Positions 27,225 through 38,167 of a DNA stretch of 64,000 nucleotides are shown here, one piece after another (the first letter of the stretch is position 1; each line of letters opens with the position of its first letter). The translations under genes were made by a program, and so were the position numbers. Source of the stretch: an uncultured Prevotellaceae bacterium (GTDB lineage Bacteria > Bacteroidota > Bacteroidia > Bacteroidales > Bacteroidaceae); NCBI GenBank assembly GCA_946188395.1, contig CAMHUU010000002.1:1-64000 (forward strand), read 5' to 3'. The notes under the pieces are model-generated. The model made no database searches. It saw nothing but the letters and a program-made list of their open reading frames with translations, and was not told where the DNA came from.

Positions 27225-28097
27225 TTACTTCCTTGCTCTAAACATGCAATATGCGCCAACAAGAATGAAAGGAATCGAGAGAATCTGTCCCATGTCGAGT
27301 GGGAGAGAGGCTTCGAAGGCTTCCTGAAGCTCTTTGGTGTACTCGATGAAGAAGCGGAACGTAAAGATGTAGAACAGGCAGAAACCAAAGTACCAGCCTG
27401 TACCAATCTTCTCGGGCATCCGTTTGTGCAGCGCCCACATGATGAAGAACAGAATGGCGTAGGCGATGGCTTCGTAGAGCTGTCCTGGGTGACGAGGCAA
27501 CATGTCGACCTTCTCGAAAACGAAGGCCCAGGGGACATCCGTTACCTTACCGATAATCTCTGAGTTCATCAGGTTGCCTAAACGGATGAAGCAGGCTGTC
27601 GTTCCTGTAGCAATGGCGATATTGTCCAATACGAGCCAGATGCTTAGTTTGGTGCTCTTCACATAGAGCCAAAGGGCGATAATCAGTCCTAATGTACCAC
27701 CATGAGACGCAAGTCCTTGATAGCCAATGAATGCTGTAGCACCACCTGTCATCCGAAATAGCCAATTGCCTGCGAAGTTCATGTTACCATCTACAAACTT
27801 AATGGGTAGGATCATCTCTACCAAACCCTTGAAGGATGTCAGGAAATAGTCAGGCTCGTAGAAGATGCAATGCCCTAAGCGAGCTCCCAACAGAATGCCT
27901 ATGAAGCAATAGACGAATAACGGGTCGAAGAGCTCGTCCTTAATCTTTTGTTCCTTATAGAGTCGCTTCACAACGAAGAAAGCCAACGCCAAGCCTATCA
28001 GCCAGCATAACCCATACCAGCGGAACGGACCAAAACCGATATTCGGATTCCAATGAATAAATGCTAACAACCCTACCATACCTACTAAACCTACCAT
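27225..28097 (-). CDS. lgt: Prolipoprotein diacylglyceryl transferase
   Basis: Transfers diacylglycerol from phosphatidylglycerol to the lipobox cysteine of prolipoproteins in the inner membrane. 290 residues, about seven helices, with [25 protein letters not shown], the signature [16 protein letters not shown] and [13 protein letters not shown]. The first residues, [13 protein letters not shown], are encoded by a 9-base tandem repeat that begins upstream of the gene. Translation could start at residue 1 or 7; most Lgt proteins start a few residues before FIHWNP. The two lipoproteins at the right of this window would be its substrates. Confidence 0.94.
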   Translation of the reverse strand: MVGLVGMVGLLAFIHWNPNIGFGPFRWYGLCWLIGLALAFFVVKRLYKEQKIKDELFDPLFVYCFIGILLGARLGHCIFYEPDYFLTSFKGLVEMILPIKFVDGNMNFAGNWLFRMTGGATAFIGYQGLASHGGTLGLIIALWLYVKSTKLSIWLVLDNIAIATGTTACFIRLGNLMNSEIIGKVTDVPWAFVFEKVDMLPRHPGQLYEAIAYAILFFIMWALHKRMPEKIGTGWYFGFCLFYIFTFRFFIEYTKELQEAFEASLPLDMGQILSIPFILVGAYCMFRARK

Positions 28098-28117
28098 ACC
28101 TACCTTAACCTACGATA
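28072..28117. repeat. 9-base tandem repeat N1 at the lgt start
   Basis: CCTACCATA, CCTACTAAA, CCTACCATA, CCTACCTTA, one base, CCTACGATA on the plus strand. On the coding strand it spans the ychF-lgt junction and codes the MVG/LVG repeats, so copy-number change keeps the frame but moves the start codon. Confidence 0.75.
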
Positions 28118-29218
28118 CTAAACATTGAATCTAAAATGCATGATGTCACCATCCTGAACAACGTACTCCTTGCCCTCGATGCCCATCTTGCCTGCCTCGC
28201 GGACAGCAGTCTCAGAGCCATATTGGATATAGTCGTCGTACTTGATGACTTCAGCGCGGATAAAGCCTTTCTCGAAGTCGGTATGGATGACGCCAGCACA
28301 CTGAGGAGCCTTCCAGCCCTTCTTGTATGTCCAAGCCTTGACCTCCATTTCGCCAGCGGTGATGAAGGTTTCGAGGTTCAGCAGGGCGTAGGCCTTCTTG
28401 ATGAGACGATTGACACCGCTCTCCTCCAGGCCCAGCTCCTCCAGGAACAACTGCTTGTCCTCGTAACTTTCGAGTTCTGCAATATCCTCTTCTGTCTTCG
28501 CAGCAATCACCATCGACTCTGCGCCTTCTTCCTTGGCCAGCGCTTCAACCTTCTTGGTAAAGTCATTACCAGTTTTGGCATCAGCCTCACCCACATTGCA
28601 GACATACAATACAGGTTTTGCTGTCAACAGGAACAGGTTACGGGCGCAGTCCTGCTCGTCCTTCGTCTCGAACTCAACGATACGGGCATTCTTGCCTTGT
28701 TCCAGCACCTCTTTATAGGCCTTCAGCACAGCGACTTCTATCTTTGCTTCCTTATTACCTGCTGCTGCAGCCTTTTCCGTTTTGGCCAGACGACTCTCGA
28801 TAGTCTCCAAGTCTTTTAGCTGAAGCTCAGTATCGATGATTTCCTTGTCGCGGATGGGATCGATGGTTCCATCCACGTGGGTAATATTATCATCCTCGAA
28901 GCAACGCAACACATGGATAATAGCATCCGTCTCGCGAATATTGCCCAAGAACTTATTACCTAATCCTTCACCCTTTGAGGCACCCTTCACGAGACCTGCA
29001 ATATCGACGATTTCGCAGGTGGCAGGCACAATACGACCAGGATGAACTAACTCTGCAAGCTTCGTCAGACGCTCGTCAGGAACGGTAATCACACCCACGT
29101 TGGGTTCTATCGTACAAAAAGGAAAATTTGCTGCCTGAGCCTTAGCACTCGACAGGCAGTTAAACAAAGTAGACTTACCCACATTGGGCAGTCCCACAAT
29201 ACCACATTTTAATGACAT
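28118..29218 (-). CDS. ychF: Redox-regulated ATPase YchF (OLA1 family)
   Basis: A conserved Obg-family P-loop protein that prefers ATP over GTP and binds ribosomes. 366 residues, the usual length. Walker A is [15 protein letters not shown], the DxxG region is [19 protein letters not shown], a NKxD-like site appears as [11 protein letters not shown], and the C-terminal TGS domain ends [25 protein letters not shown] promoter element lies upstream. lgt follows after 20 bases of tandem repeat. Confidence 0.96.
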   Translation of the reverse strand: MSLKCGIVGLPNVGKSTLFNCLSSAKAQAANFPFCTIEPNVGVITVPDERLTKLAELVHPGRIVPATCEIVDIAGLVKGASKGEGLGNKFLGNIRETDAIIHVLRCFEDDNITHVDGTIDPIRDKEIIDTELQLKDLETIESRLAKTEKAAAAGNKEAKIEVAVLKAYKEVLEQGKNARIVEFETKDEQDCARNLFLLTAKPVLYVCNVGEADAKTGNDFTKKVEALAKEEGAESMVIAAKTEEDIAELESYEDKQLFLEELGLEESGVNRLIKKAYALLNLETFITAGEMEVKAWTYKKGWKAPQCAGVIHTDFEKGFIRAEVIKYDDYIQYGSETAVREAGKMGIEGKEYVVQDGDIMHFRFNV

Positions 29219-29247
29219 CTTTTCTAATAAACGTTTATTTCTGGGTG

Positions 29248-29255
29248 CAAAGGTA
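29248..29255 (-). promoter_or_regulatory. -7 promoter element of ychF
   Basis: TACCTTTG on the minus strand, 30 bases before the start codon. The -33 region is occupied by the 7-base array H3. Confidence 0.55.
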
Positions 29256-29263
29256 CGAAGAAA

Positions 29264-29294
29264 ATAAGAATTAAGAATTAAGAATTAAGAATTA
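29264..29294. repeat. 7-base array H3 (AATTAAG)
   Basis: G recurs at 29268, 29275, 29282 and 29289 in an A/T run. It lies between the rubredoxin terminator and the ychF promoter and replaces the -33 region, so its length could tune that promoter. Confidence 0.75.
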
Positions 29295-29305
29295 TTTCAA
29301 AAAAG

Positions 29306-29332
29306 AAGGTCGGAAACGTGCGTTCCGACCTT
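29306..29332 (-). terminator. Intrinsic terminator after the rubredoxin gene
   Basis: AAGGTCGGAA, seven-base loop, TTCCGACCTT; perfect ten-base stem followed on the minus strand by CTTTTTTG. Confidence 0.85.
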
Positions 29333-29353
29333 AATTTGTTGATTTCTGAAGGC

Positions 29354-29515
29354 TTACTCCTCTACCGAGAAGTCGTCTTTACCTACTCCGCAGATGGGGC
29401 ATACCCAGTCTTCAGGAATGTCTTCAAAGGCTGTGCCAGGAGCGATGCCGCTATCGGGATCGCCTACTTCGGGGTCATACACATAACCACAAGTGTCGCA
29501 AATGTACTTTTTCAT
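29354..29515 (-). CDS. Rubredoxin
   Basis: A 53-residue iron protein, too short for usual ORF cut-offs. [19 protein letters not shown] and [14 protein letters not shown] supply the two CxxCG knuckles whose four cysteines bind a single iron. It carries electrons in the cytosol, typically to superoxide reductase, rubrerythrin or flavodiiron proteins in anaerobes. It starts four bases after the end of the GT9 gene, which is upstream on this strand, and ends at a strong terminator, so it is the last gene of a three-gene operon. Confidence 0.96.
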   Translation of the reverse strand: MKKYICDTCGYVYDPEVGDPDSGIAPGTAFEDIPEDWVCPICGVGKDDFSVEE

Positions 29516-29519
29516 AAGC

Positions 29520-30581
29520 TTAATCATTTTGTTTAGTTAGTAATAGGGTGTTTATTTTCTCAACGATTGTTTCTGGTTTTATCTGATTCAGACAGGCATA
29601 ATCACCGCGTTTGCAGGGCTTCTGTCCGAAGATGCTGCATGGGCGACAGTCGAGGTCGGCCTGAATGGCATTAGCCTTTGTCTGATTCCAGCCCATAAAG
29701 CCTGCCAAGGGATGAGTGGCTCCCCAGACGCTGACGACAGGAATGCCTGTCAGCGAAGCCAGATGCATGTTGGCAGAATCCATCGAGAGCATGACTTCGA
29801 GGTGACTCATGAGAACGAGTTCTTCGTTCATTGACTCCACGTGACGACTGACATAGGTGCAGGTGGGGAATTCCTGACACCACTCCGTAAAGTACTTGTC
29901 TTCTTTCTCGCCACGTCCAAAGAGGAAAAGACGAGCTTTCGGATGCTGCTGGGTCAGTTGTGCAATCACCTGATGCATCAGCGGGGTGGGATAAATCTTT
30001 CCTTCGTGGGCTGCAAAGGGGGCAATGCCAATCCATTGCTCGCCAGCATTCTTGACATTCATGACAGCAGGCAACACACTGAGGTCGCCGCCTTCGGGAG
30101 GGAAGATGCTGGTAAACTGGATATTGATAGAATAGCCCAAACGCTCGAACACTTCCACATAGTTCTGGAAGGTGGTCGGCTGTTGTGAGAGTTGTCTGTT
30201 GTCGTCAGACGTCAGTTTGCGGCGACCCTTACGATGCTTGTTGATGTGGGCCACTCTGCAGTTGGCCATATTAAAACGCATACGCAAGAATTCCGAGCGT
30301 AGCACGCTATGAAGATCGGCAATAGCGGTAAATTGCTTGGCAGTCAGTCGTCGATAAAGGGCATTAAGTCCTCTGATACCTCGATATTCGCCTTTCAAGT
30401 CTGCCCCCATAAAACCAACGTTTGGAGCCAGATTCTCGAACAGCGGACGGGCCATATTCCTGCTAAGCACAGTGATACGGATGTCGGGATGCTGTTTGGC
30501 CAGTGAATAAATCACAGGCACAGCCATCGCAACGTCGCCTAAAGCAGAAAATCGAATGACGAGAATATGCTCTTTCTTCAT
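29520..30581 (-). CDS. Glycosyltransferase family 9 (heptosyltransferase-like)
   Basis: 353 residues starting [22 protein letters not shown], the N-terminal signature of GT9, with the C-terminal donor-binding part [31 protein letters not shown] and [16 protein letters not shown], and a cysteine pair near the end ([20 protein letters not shown]). It likely adds a sugar to the lipopolysaccharide core at the cytosolic face of the inner membrane. The DUF4254 gene just upstream (26 bases) is a frequent partner. The sugar donor is not predictable. Confidence 0.9.
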   Translation of the reverse strand: MKKEHILVIRFSALGDVAMAVPVIYSLAKQHPDIRITVLSRNMARPLFENLAPNVGFMGADLKGEYRGIRGLNALYRRLTAKQFTAIADLHSVLRSEFLRMRFNMANCRVAHINKHRKGRRKLTSDDNRQLSQQPTTFQNYVEVFERLGYSINIQFTSIFPPEGGDLSVLPAVMNVKNAGEQWIGIAPFAAHEGKIYPTPLMHQVIAQLTQQHPKARLFLFGRGEKEDKYFTEWCQEFPTCTYVSRHVESMNEELVLMSHLEVMLSMDSANMHLASLTGIPVVSVWGATHPLAGFMGWNQTKANAIQADLDCRPCSIFGQKPCKRGDYACLNQIKPETIVEKINTLLLTKQND

Positions 30582-30607
30582 ATTGTCCTTATTTCGACAT
30601 TTCGAAA

Positions 30608-31210
30608 CTATTTCTTGTAGAGAATCGGATTGGTTGCGGGGTCGTTATACATCTTCATTTGGCGATACACCTTCATGTATTTCCGTCCTGCCTCGATGTC
30701 CTCCAACAGCTGATCGATAGCTGTCGAGAGGTCTACCTGCTGTTCCTTCAACACGTCGAGCTTGGCCTGACACTTCTGGATATGGGCCGCATCGGCATCC
30801 TTACGTTCCGTCTGTTCCTGCATGTGCCAAATCTTCAGGGCGAGAATACTCAGACGGTCTACAGCCCAAGCGGGACTTTCCGTATTCAGACGGGCCTCTG
30901 GCAAGGGCTTCACTTCGCTATACACCTGACGGAAGTAGGAGTCAATCTCTTCCACCAAGTCCGTGCGGTCCTGGTTCGAGCGGTCGATGCGTCGTTTCAA
31001 TCCCAATGCCTCTGCGGGATCGATGTGAGGGTCGCGAATGATGTCCTCCAAGTGCCATTGCACAGTATCTATCCAGCACTTCAGATAGAGACTGTGTTCG
31101 ATGGTGCCATTCTCGTAGGGGTTATTGATGAGAGTATCTACATGGTCCTTTAGGTGATAATCGCGTATCGCCTGCTGAAAAATCTGATTTGCTTGTTGTG
31201 TAAATGTCAT
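30608..31210 (-). CDS. DUF4254 family protein
   Basis: 200 residues, soluble and helical, with the conserved block LYLKCWIDTVQWHLEDIIRDP and HIDPAEALGLKRRIDRSNQDRTDLVEEID. The family has no known function. I start at 31210 because the ATG at 31240 overlaps the promoter element TATCTTTG (31230-31237). It leads an operon with GT9 and rubredoxin. Its repeated association with a GT9 enzyme suggests a role in LPS core synthesis, but this is inference. Confidence 0.85.
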   Translation of the reverse strand: MTFTQQANQIFQQAIRDYHLKDHVDTLINNPYENGTIEHSLYLKCWIDTVQWHLEDIIRDPHIDPAEALGLKRRIDRSNQDRTDLVEEIDSYFRQVYSEVKPLPEARLNTESPAWAVDRLSILALKIWHMQEQTERKDADAAHIQKCQAKLDVLKEQQVDLSTAIDQLLEDIEAGRKYMKVYRQMKMYNDPATNPILYKK

Positions 31211-31229
31211 AGATATGATGTTTTGTTTG

Positions 31230-31237
31230 CAAAGATA
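31230..31237 (-). promoter_or_regulatory. -7 promoter element of the DUF4254-GT9-rubredoxin operon
   Basis: TATCTTTG on the minus strand, 20 bases upstream of the chosen start. Confidence 0.6.
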
Positions 31238-31281
31238 CATAATAAAAATGAATTAAGCGCGAAGAATTAAGAAATATTTCG

Positions 31282-31289
31282 TAATTTTG
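31282..31289 (+). promoter_or_regulatory. -7 promoter element of pdxB
   Basis: TAATTTTG ending eight bases before the ATG; the leader would be only about three bases. Confidence 0.6.
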
Positions 31290-31297
31290 CCCCCACG

Positions 31298-32347
31298 ATG
31301 AAAATAGTTGTTGACGATAAGATACCTTACATCCTCGAAAAGCTGGAATTATTGGCTGATGAGGTGGTGGCATTGCGCGGTTCGGAAATCAGCGCTGACG
31401 ACGTGAAAGAAGCCGATGCCTTAGTGGTTCGTACCCGTACCCGTTGCGATGAAACGCTGCTCAAGGGGAGTCGGGTGCAGTTTGTAGCTACAGCGACGAT
31501 AGGCTTTGACCATATCGATACGGCCTATCTGGAACGGGCGGGCATTCGATGGACTAACTGTCCTGGTTGCAATGCGGCCTCTGTGGCACAATACCTCGAG
31601 TGTTCCTTGCTTTTGCTGGAACGCCAGAAGGGCCTTTCTCTGCAACATTCGACGATAGGTATCGTAGGTTGTGGTCATGTGGGTTCGAAGGTCAAGGCTG
31701 TTGCTGAACGTCTGGGTATGCGTGTGCTGATATGCGACCCGCCATTGGAACAAGCTACTCTCCACCACCCATCACCCATCACCCATCACCCATCACCCAC
31801 CACCTTCGTATCGCTTGACGTCATTGAGCGCGAATGTGACGTTATCACCTTCCACGTGCCTTTGACTCGCGATGGAGAATATGCCACCATTCATATGGCA
31901 GACGACGCTTTCTTCAATCGTCTCCCTCGCGTACCTTATATAATAAACACCAGTCGTGGTGAGGTGGTCGACAACGATGCACTCCTTACGGCGCTGAACG
32001 AGGGTCGGGTGCGCGATGCGGTCATTGACGTCTGGGAACACGAACCGCAACTCAACCTTCAGCTGCTCCAACGGGTCTTTATCGGTACTCCTCATATTGC
32101 TGGCTATTCTGCCGATGGCAAGGTCAATGCTGACAATATGGTCGTCGATGCCTTATGCAACCATTTTGGTTTACAGCATCCGGGTGTCATTCAAGCACCG
32201 TCGCTGCCTGTGGACTTTCTTTATACCGGCGATCCGCTACAACTTTATAATCCACTGAAAGATACGGAAATGCTGAAAGAATGTCCTGAAAAATTTGAGC
32301 AATTGCGCAACAATTACCCGCTTCGACGTGAGAAAAAAGATGAATAA
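31298..32347 (+). CDS. pdxB: Erythronate-4-phosphate dehydrogenase
   Basis: The second step of DXP-dependent pyridoxal phosphate synthesis. 349 residues of the D-2-hydroxyacid dehydrogenase family: catalytic domain (MKIVVDDKIPYI, ATIGFDHIDTAYLERAGI), NAD fold GIVGCGHVGSKVKAVAERLG, then PLTRDGEYATIHM, INTSRGEVVDNDAL and the catalytic His region GTPHIAGYSADGK. Between the NAD-binding DPP motif and FVSLDVIEREC lies a low-complexity HHPSPITHHPSPTT tract coded by a 7-base tandem repeat, so a change in repeat number would shift the reading frame. Confidence 0.93.
   Translation: MKIVVDDKIPYILEKLELLADEVVALRGSEISADDVKEADALVVRTRTRCDETLLKGSRVQFVATATIGFDHIDTAYLERAGIRWTNCPGCNAASVAQYLECSLLLLERQKGLSLQHSTIGIVGCGHVGSKVKAVAERLGMRVLICDPPLEQATLHHPSPITHHPSPTTFVSLDVIERECDVITFHVPLTRDGEYATIHMADDAFFNRLPRVPYIINTSRGEVVDNDALLTALNEGRVRDAVIDVWEHEPQLNLQLLQRVFIGTPHIAGYSADGKVNADNMVVDALCNHFGLQHPGVIQAPSLPVDFLYTGDPLQLYNPLKDTEMLKECPEKFEQLRNNYPLRREKKDE
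31767..31801 (+). repeat. 7-base array H4 (ACCCATC) inside pdxB
   Basis: Four perfect copies (31767-31794) and one with a single change (31795-31801). It lies in coding sequence at residues 157-168; 7 is not a multiple of 3. Confidence 0.9.
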
Positions 32348-32368
32348 AAGTGTAAAAATGGCACTTTT
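32346..32368 (+). terminator. Possible terminator after pdxB
   Basis: AAAAGTG, nine-base loop, CACTTTT, overlapping the pdxB stop codon. The stem is short and the T-run is within it. Confidence 0.35.
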
Positions 32369-32433
32369 CAACGCAAAAACCTGCACAAGTAGGGGGTGAT
32401 TGTGCAAAAAAGAGTGCTTTTTTCTTAAAAATA

Positions 32434-32465
32434 TTTGCGTAAGTCAATAAAAATGTGTTACTTTG
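32434..32465 (+). promoter_or_regulatory. Promoter of acpP
   Basis: TTTG (32434-32437), 20 bases, TTACTTTG (32458-32465), one mismatch to TAnnTTTG. It leaves a leader of about 70 bases, as expected for a highly expressed gene. Confidence 0.65.
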
Positions 32466-32540
32466 CACCCGCTAAGCGACACGTTGTCGCGAAGTTTTCA
32501 GAAAAAGAAATCAATTATTAACATTTTAAAGAAGAAAATT

Positions 32541-32777
32541 ATGTCAGAAATTGAAAGCAAAGTAAAGGCAATTATTGTAGACAAACTCGGTGTAGATGAA
32601 GCAGAAGTTAAGGCTGAGGCAAGCTTCACAAACGACCTCGGTGCTGATTCACTGGATACCGTTGAGCTCATCATGGAGTTCGAGAAGGAGTTCGGTATCT
32701 CTATCCCCGACGATAAGGCTGAGAAGATTGGTACTGTTGGCGACGCTATCGCTTACATCGAGGAGAACGCAAAATAA
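32541..32777 (+). CDS. acpP: Acyl carrier protein
   Basis: 78 residues, acidic, carrying the phosphopantetheine attachment serine in [13 protein letters not shown] (S37). It holds growing acyl chains for type II fatty acid synthesis. The longer in-frame start at 32463 lies at the promoter, so 32541 is the start. fabF follows about 100 bases downstream, separated by an inverted repeat that may lower readthrough. Confidence 0.97.
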   Translation: MSEIESKVKAIIVDKLGVDEAEVKAEASFTNDLGADSLDTVELIMEFEKEFGISIPDDKAEKIGTVGDAIAYIEENAK

Positions 32778-32800
32778 GTTTATTTGTTGATAAACCGCAA

Positions 32801-32857
32801 ATTACGCAGATTACGCAGAGAATCATTAAATCTGTGTAATCTGCGTAATCTGCGTAT
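32801..32857. repeat. Inverted 9-base repeats between acpP and fabF
   Basis: Two ATTACGCAG units (from 32801) are followed after ten bases by three inverted units (TCTGTGTAA, TCTGCGTAA, TCTGCGTAT). They can fold into a long hairpin, possibly an attenuator or mRNA-stability element between acpP and fabF. Confidence 0.75.
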
Positions 32858-32878
32858 TTTCAGTTATAAAGATTATAT

Positions 32879-34141
32879 ATGGAATTAAAGAGAGTAGTAG
32901 TAACAGGCATGGGTGCCGTTACACCACTTGGTAATAGTCCCGAGGAGACTTGGCAGGCTATGGTGGCTGGTAAGAGCGGTGCTGCGCCTATTACACTTTT
33001 CGACGCATCAAAATTCAAGACACAGTTTGCCTGCGAGGTAAAGAATCTTGATGTCAACGCCTACATCGACCGCAAGGAGGCTCGCAAGATGGACCGCTAT
33101 ACCCAGCTGGCCATCATCGCTGCTAAGCAGGCTGTCGAGGATAGTGGCATGGATTTGGAAGCAGAGGATAAGGACCGCATTGGTGTGGTCTATGGTGTAG
33201 GTATCGGTGGTATTAAGACCTTCGAGGAAGAGGTGGGCTATTATGGTGCTCATCGCGAGGATGGTCCGAAGTTCAACCCGTTCTTCATTCCGAAGATGAT
33301 TGCCGACATCGCCGCTGGTCAGATTTCTATTATGTACGGCTTCCATGGTCCCAACTATATCACCGCTTCTGCTTGTGCTTCTTCATCGAATGCACTGGCC
33401 GATGCCTTCAACCTGATTCGCTTGGGCAAGGCCAATGCCATCGTTGCCGGTGGTGCTGAGGCTGCTATCTGCGAGACGGGTGTGGGTGGTTTCAATGCCA
33501 TGAAGGCTCTTTCGACTCGTAACGATGAGCCCGAGAAGGCCAGCCGTCCGTTCAGCGCCAGCCGCGATGGTTTCATCATGGGCGAAGGTGCTGGCTGTCT
33601 GATTCTCGAGGAATTGGAGCACGCTAAGGCTCGTGGTGCTAAGATCTATGCAGAGATGGTTGGTGCTGGTATGAGTGCTGATGCACACCACATCACCGCT
33701 TCTCATCCAGAAGGTTTGGGTGCTAAGCTCGTCATGAAGAATGCGCTGGAGGATGCTGGTATGAAGCCCGAGGACATCGACTACATCAACGTACACGGAA
33801 CATCAACTCACGTGGGTGATATCTCTGAGGCTAAGGCCATCAAGGACGTATTCGGCGACGCTGCTTATAAGTTGAACATCAGCAGTACGAAGTCGATGAC
33901 TGGTCACCTGCTCGGTGCCGCTGGTGCCGTTGAGGCTATGGCAACAATCCTGGCAGTCAAGAACGACATCGTTCCTCCCACGATTAACCACGAGGATGAT
34001 GACAAGGACGAGGAGATCGACTACAACCTCAACTTCACTTTCAACAAAGCTCAGAAGCGTGAGGTGCGTGCCGGACTCAGCAATACCTTTGGATTTGGTG
34101 GTCACAACGCCTGCGTAGTCTTTAAGAAGTATGTGGGTTAA
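32879..34141 (+). CDS. fabF: 3-oxoacyl-ACP synthase II
   Basis: The elongating condensing enzyme of fatty acid synthesis. 420 residues with MELKRVVVTGMGAVTPLG, the active-site cysteine in ITASACASSSNALADAF, and the two catalytic histidines in NVHGTSTHVGD and KSMTGHLLGAAGAVEA; the end NTFGFGGHNACVVF is typical. It is preceded by acpP and overlaps rnc by 11 bases, the common acpP-fabF-rnc order. Confidence 0.97.
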   Translation: MELKRVVVTGMGAVTPLGNSPEETWQAMVAGKSGAAPITLFDASKFKTQFACEVKNLDVNAYIDRKEARKMDRYTQLAIIAAKQAVEDSGMDLEAEDKDRIGVVYGVGIGGIKTFEEEVGYYGAHREDGPKFNPFFIPKMIADIAAGQISIMYGFHGPNYITASACASSSNALADAFNLIRLGKANAIVAGGAEAAICETGVGGFNAMKALSTRNDEPEKASRPFSASRDGFIMGEGAGCLILEELEHAKARGAKIYAEMVGAGMSADAHHITASHPEGLGAKLVMKNALEDAGMKPEDIDYINVHGTSTHVGDISEAKAIKDVFGDAAYKLNISSTKSMTGHLLGAAGAVEAMATILAVKNDIVPPTINHEDDDKDEEIDYNLNFTFNKAQKREVRAGLSNTFGFGGHNACVVFKKYVG

Positions 34142-35195
34142 TAACATCATTGACAGCATAAAGCTCCCTTTCCGAAAGGAGAAGGAGCTTTTTTCAGCCC
34201 TTTACAACATTTTGGGCTTCTATCCTCACGACATCAGTCTTTATAAACAGGCCTTGCTGCACAAAAGTGTAGGACGGAAGAACGAAAAAGGCCGTCCGCA
34301 GAACAACGAACGTCTGGAGTTTCTGGGCGATGCTATTCTCGATGCAGTCGTAGGCGACATCGTATTCCGCCATTTCGAGGGCAAGCGCGAGGGTTTTCTG
34401 ACCAATGCCCGTTCGAAGCTGGTGAGTCGTGCAACGTTGGGTAAACTGGCTCAGGAGATGGGCATCGATCAGCTCATCAAATATGCCGGCCACTCTACGT
34501 CACACAACTCCTACATGAACGGCAACGCCTTCGAGGCACTCGTCGGGGCCATCTATTTGGATTGCGGTTACGATGCCTGCATGCGATTCATGGAGAAGCG
34601 TATTCTGGCTCAAGTCATCAACATCGACAAGGTAGCTTATAAGGAGGTGAACTTCAAGTCGAAGCTGTTGGAATGGAGTCAGAAGAACCGCGTCAAGCTG
34701 GAGTTTAGGAGTCTGGAAGAAAGTCGTGACGACAAGGGCAGCCCCGTGTTTACCACACAGGTGTTCCTCGAGGGCTTGGAAGGCAGCAAGGGTACGGGCT
34801 ATTCGAAGAAGGAAAGTCAGCAGCAGGCCTCCAAGGAGACGTTGCAACTGCTGCGTCGTGAACCGCAGTTCATCGATAGCATCTTTGCCGCCAAGGCCGA
34901 TCGTACGAAGATGGAAGAAGAGCCCGTGATGGCTGCTCCCGATATTGACAAGCTTCAGGAAGAGCAGCAGAACTTTATCATCGAGCGCGAACCCGGAGAG
35001 GGAGCGGATAGTAAGGTTTGTTGCGACTCAGTCGCAACAGACGATGTTCAGTCTATTGCTGTGTCACAGCAACAAACCGCTTTCGACGACGAACTGACCC
35101 TTGACGACATCACTGCCACTCCCCGCGAAAAAAGCCGCGAGGAAATCATTGCTGAAGCTGAGGCTGCTGCCTTTGCTGAGGCTGAAGAAGCATAG
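34131..35195 (+). CDS. rnc: Ribonuclease III with extended acidic C-terminal tail
   Basis: Cleaves double-stranded RNA in rRNA and mRNA processing. The nuclease domain has the signature NERLEFLGDAILDAVVGD and AFEALVGAIYLDCG; a double-stranded-RNA-binding domain follows (FKSKLLEWSQKNRVKLEF, GTGYSKKESQQQASKE). The protein then runs on for about 100 residues (from roughly 250 to 354), rich in Glu, Ala, Asp and Gln, with no domain I know. That tail contains a full copy of palindromic element P1 (VCCDSVATD, residues 296-304). Usual RNase III proteins are 220-300 residues. The first codons form a terminator-like hairpin. Confidence 0.95.
   Translation: MWVNNIIDSIKLPFRKEKELFSALYNILGFYPHDISLYKQALLHKSVGRKNEKGRPQNNERLEFLGDAILDAVVGDIVFRHFEGKREGFLTNARSKLVSRATLGKLAQEMGIDQLIKYAGHSTSHNSYMNGNAFEALVGAIYLDCGYDACMRFMEKRILAQVINIDKVAYKEVNFKSKLLEWSQKNRVKLEFRSLEESRDDKGSPVFTTQVFLEGLEGSKGTGYSKKESQQQASKETLQLLRREPQFIDSIFAAKADRTKMEEEPVMAAPDIDKLQEEQQNFIIEREPGEGADSKVCCDSVATDDVQSIAVSQQQTAFDDELTLDDITATPREKSREEIIAEAEAAAFAEAEEA
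34160..34194 (+). promoter_or_regulatory. Terminator-like hairpin within the first codons of rnc
   Basis: AAAGCTCC (34160-34167) pairs with GGAGCTTT (34184-34191), with an inner CTTT/AAAG stem, and six T follow. It looks like an intrinsic terminator for fabF set inside rnc codons 11-21, so it could attenuate rnc. Confidence 0.5.
35016..35044 (+). repeat. Palindromic element P1 inside rnc
   Basis: GTTTG, then TTGCGACTCAGTCGCAA, then CAGACGA: 29 bases, identical to the copy at 36146. The core is a perfect palindrome apart from the central base. Translated VCCDSVATD. Confidence 0.9.
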
Positions 35196-35198
35196 GAA

Positions 35199-38116
<2,918 letters not shown>

Positions 38117-38167
38117 ACTTGCTGATTTCCGTTCCAACGAAACAGAAATTACTAAATAACCAAAAAT

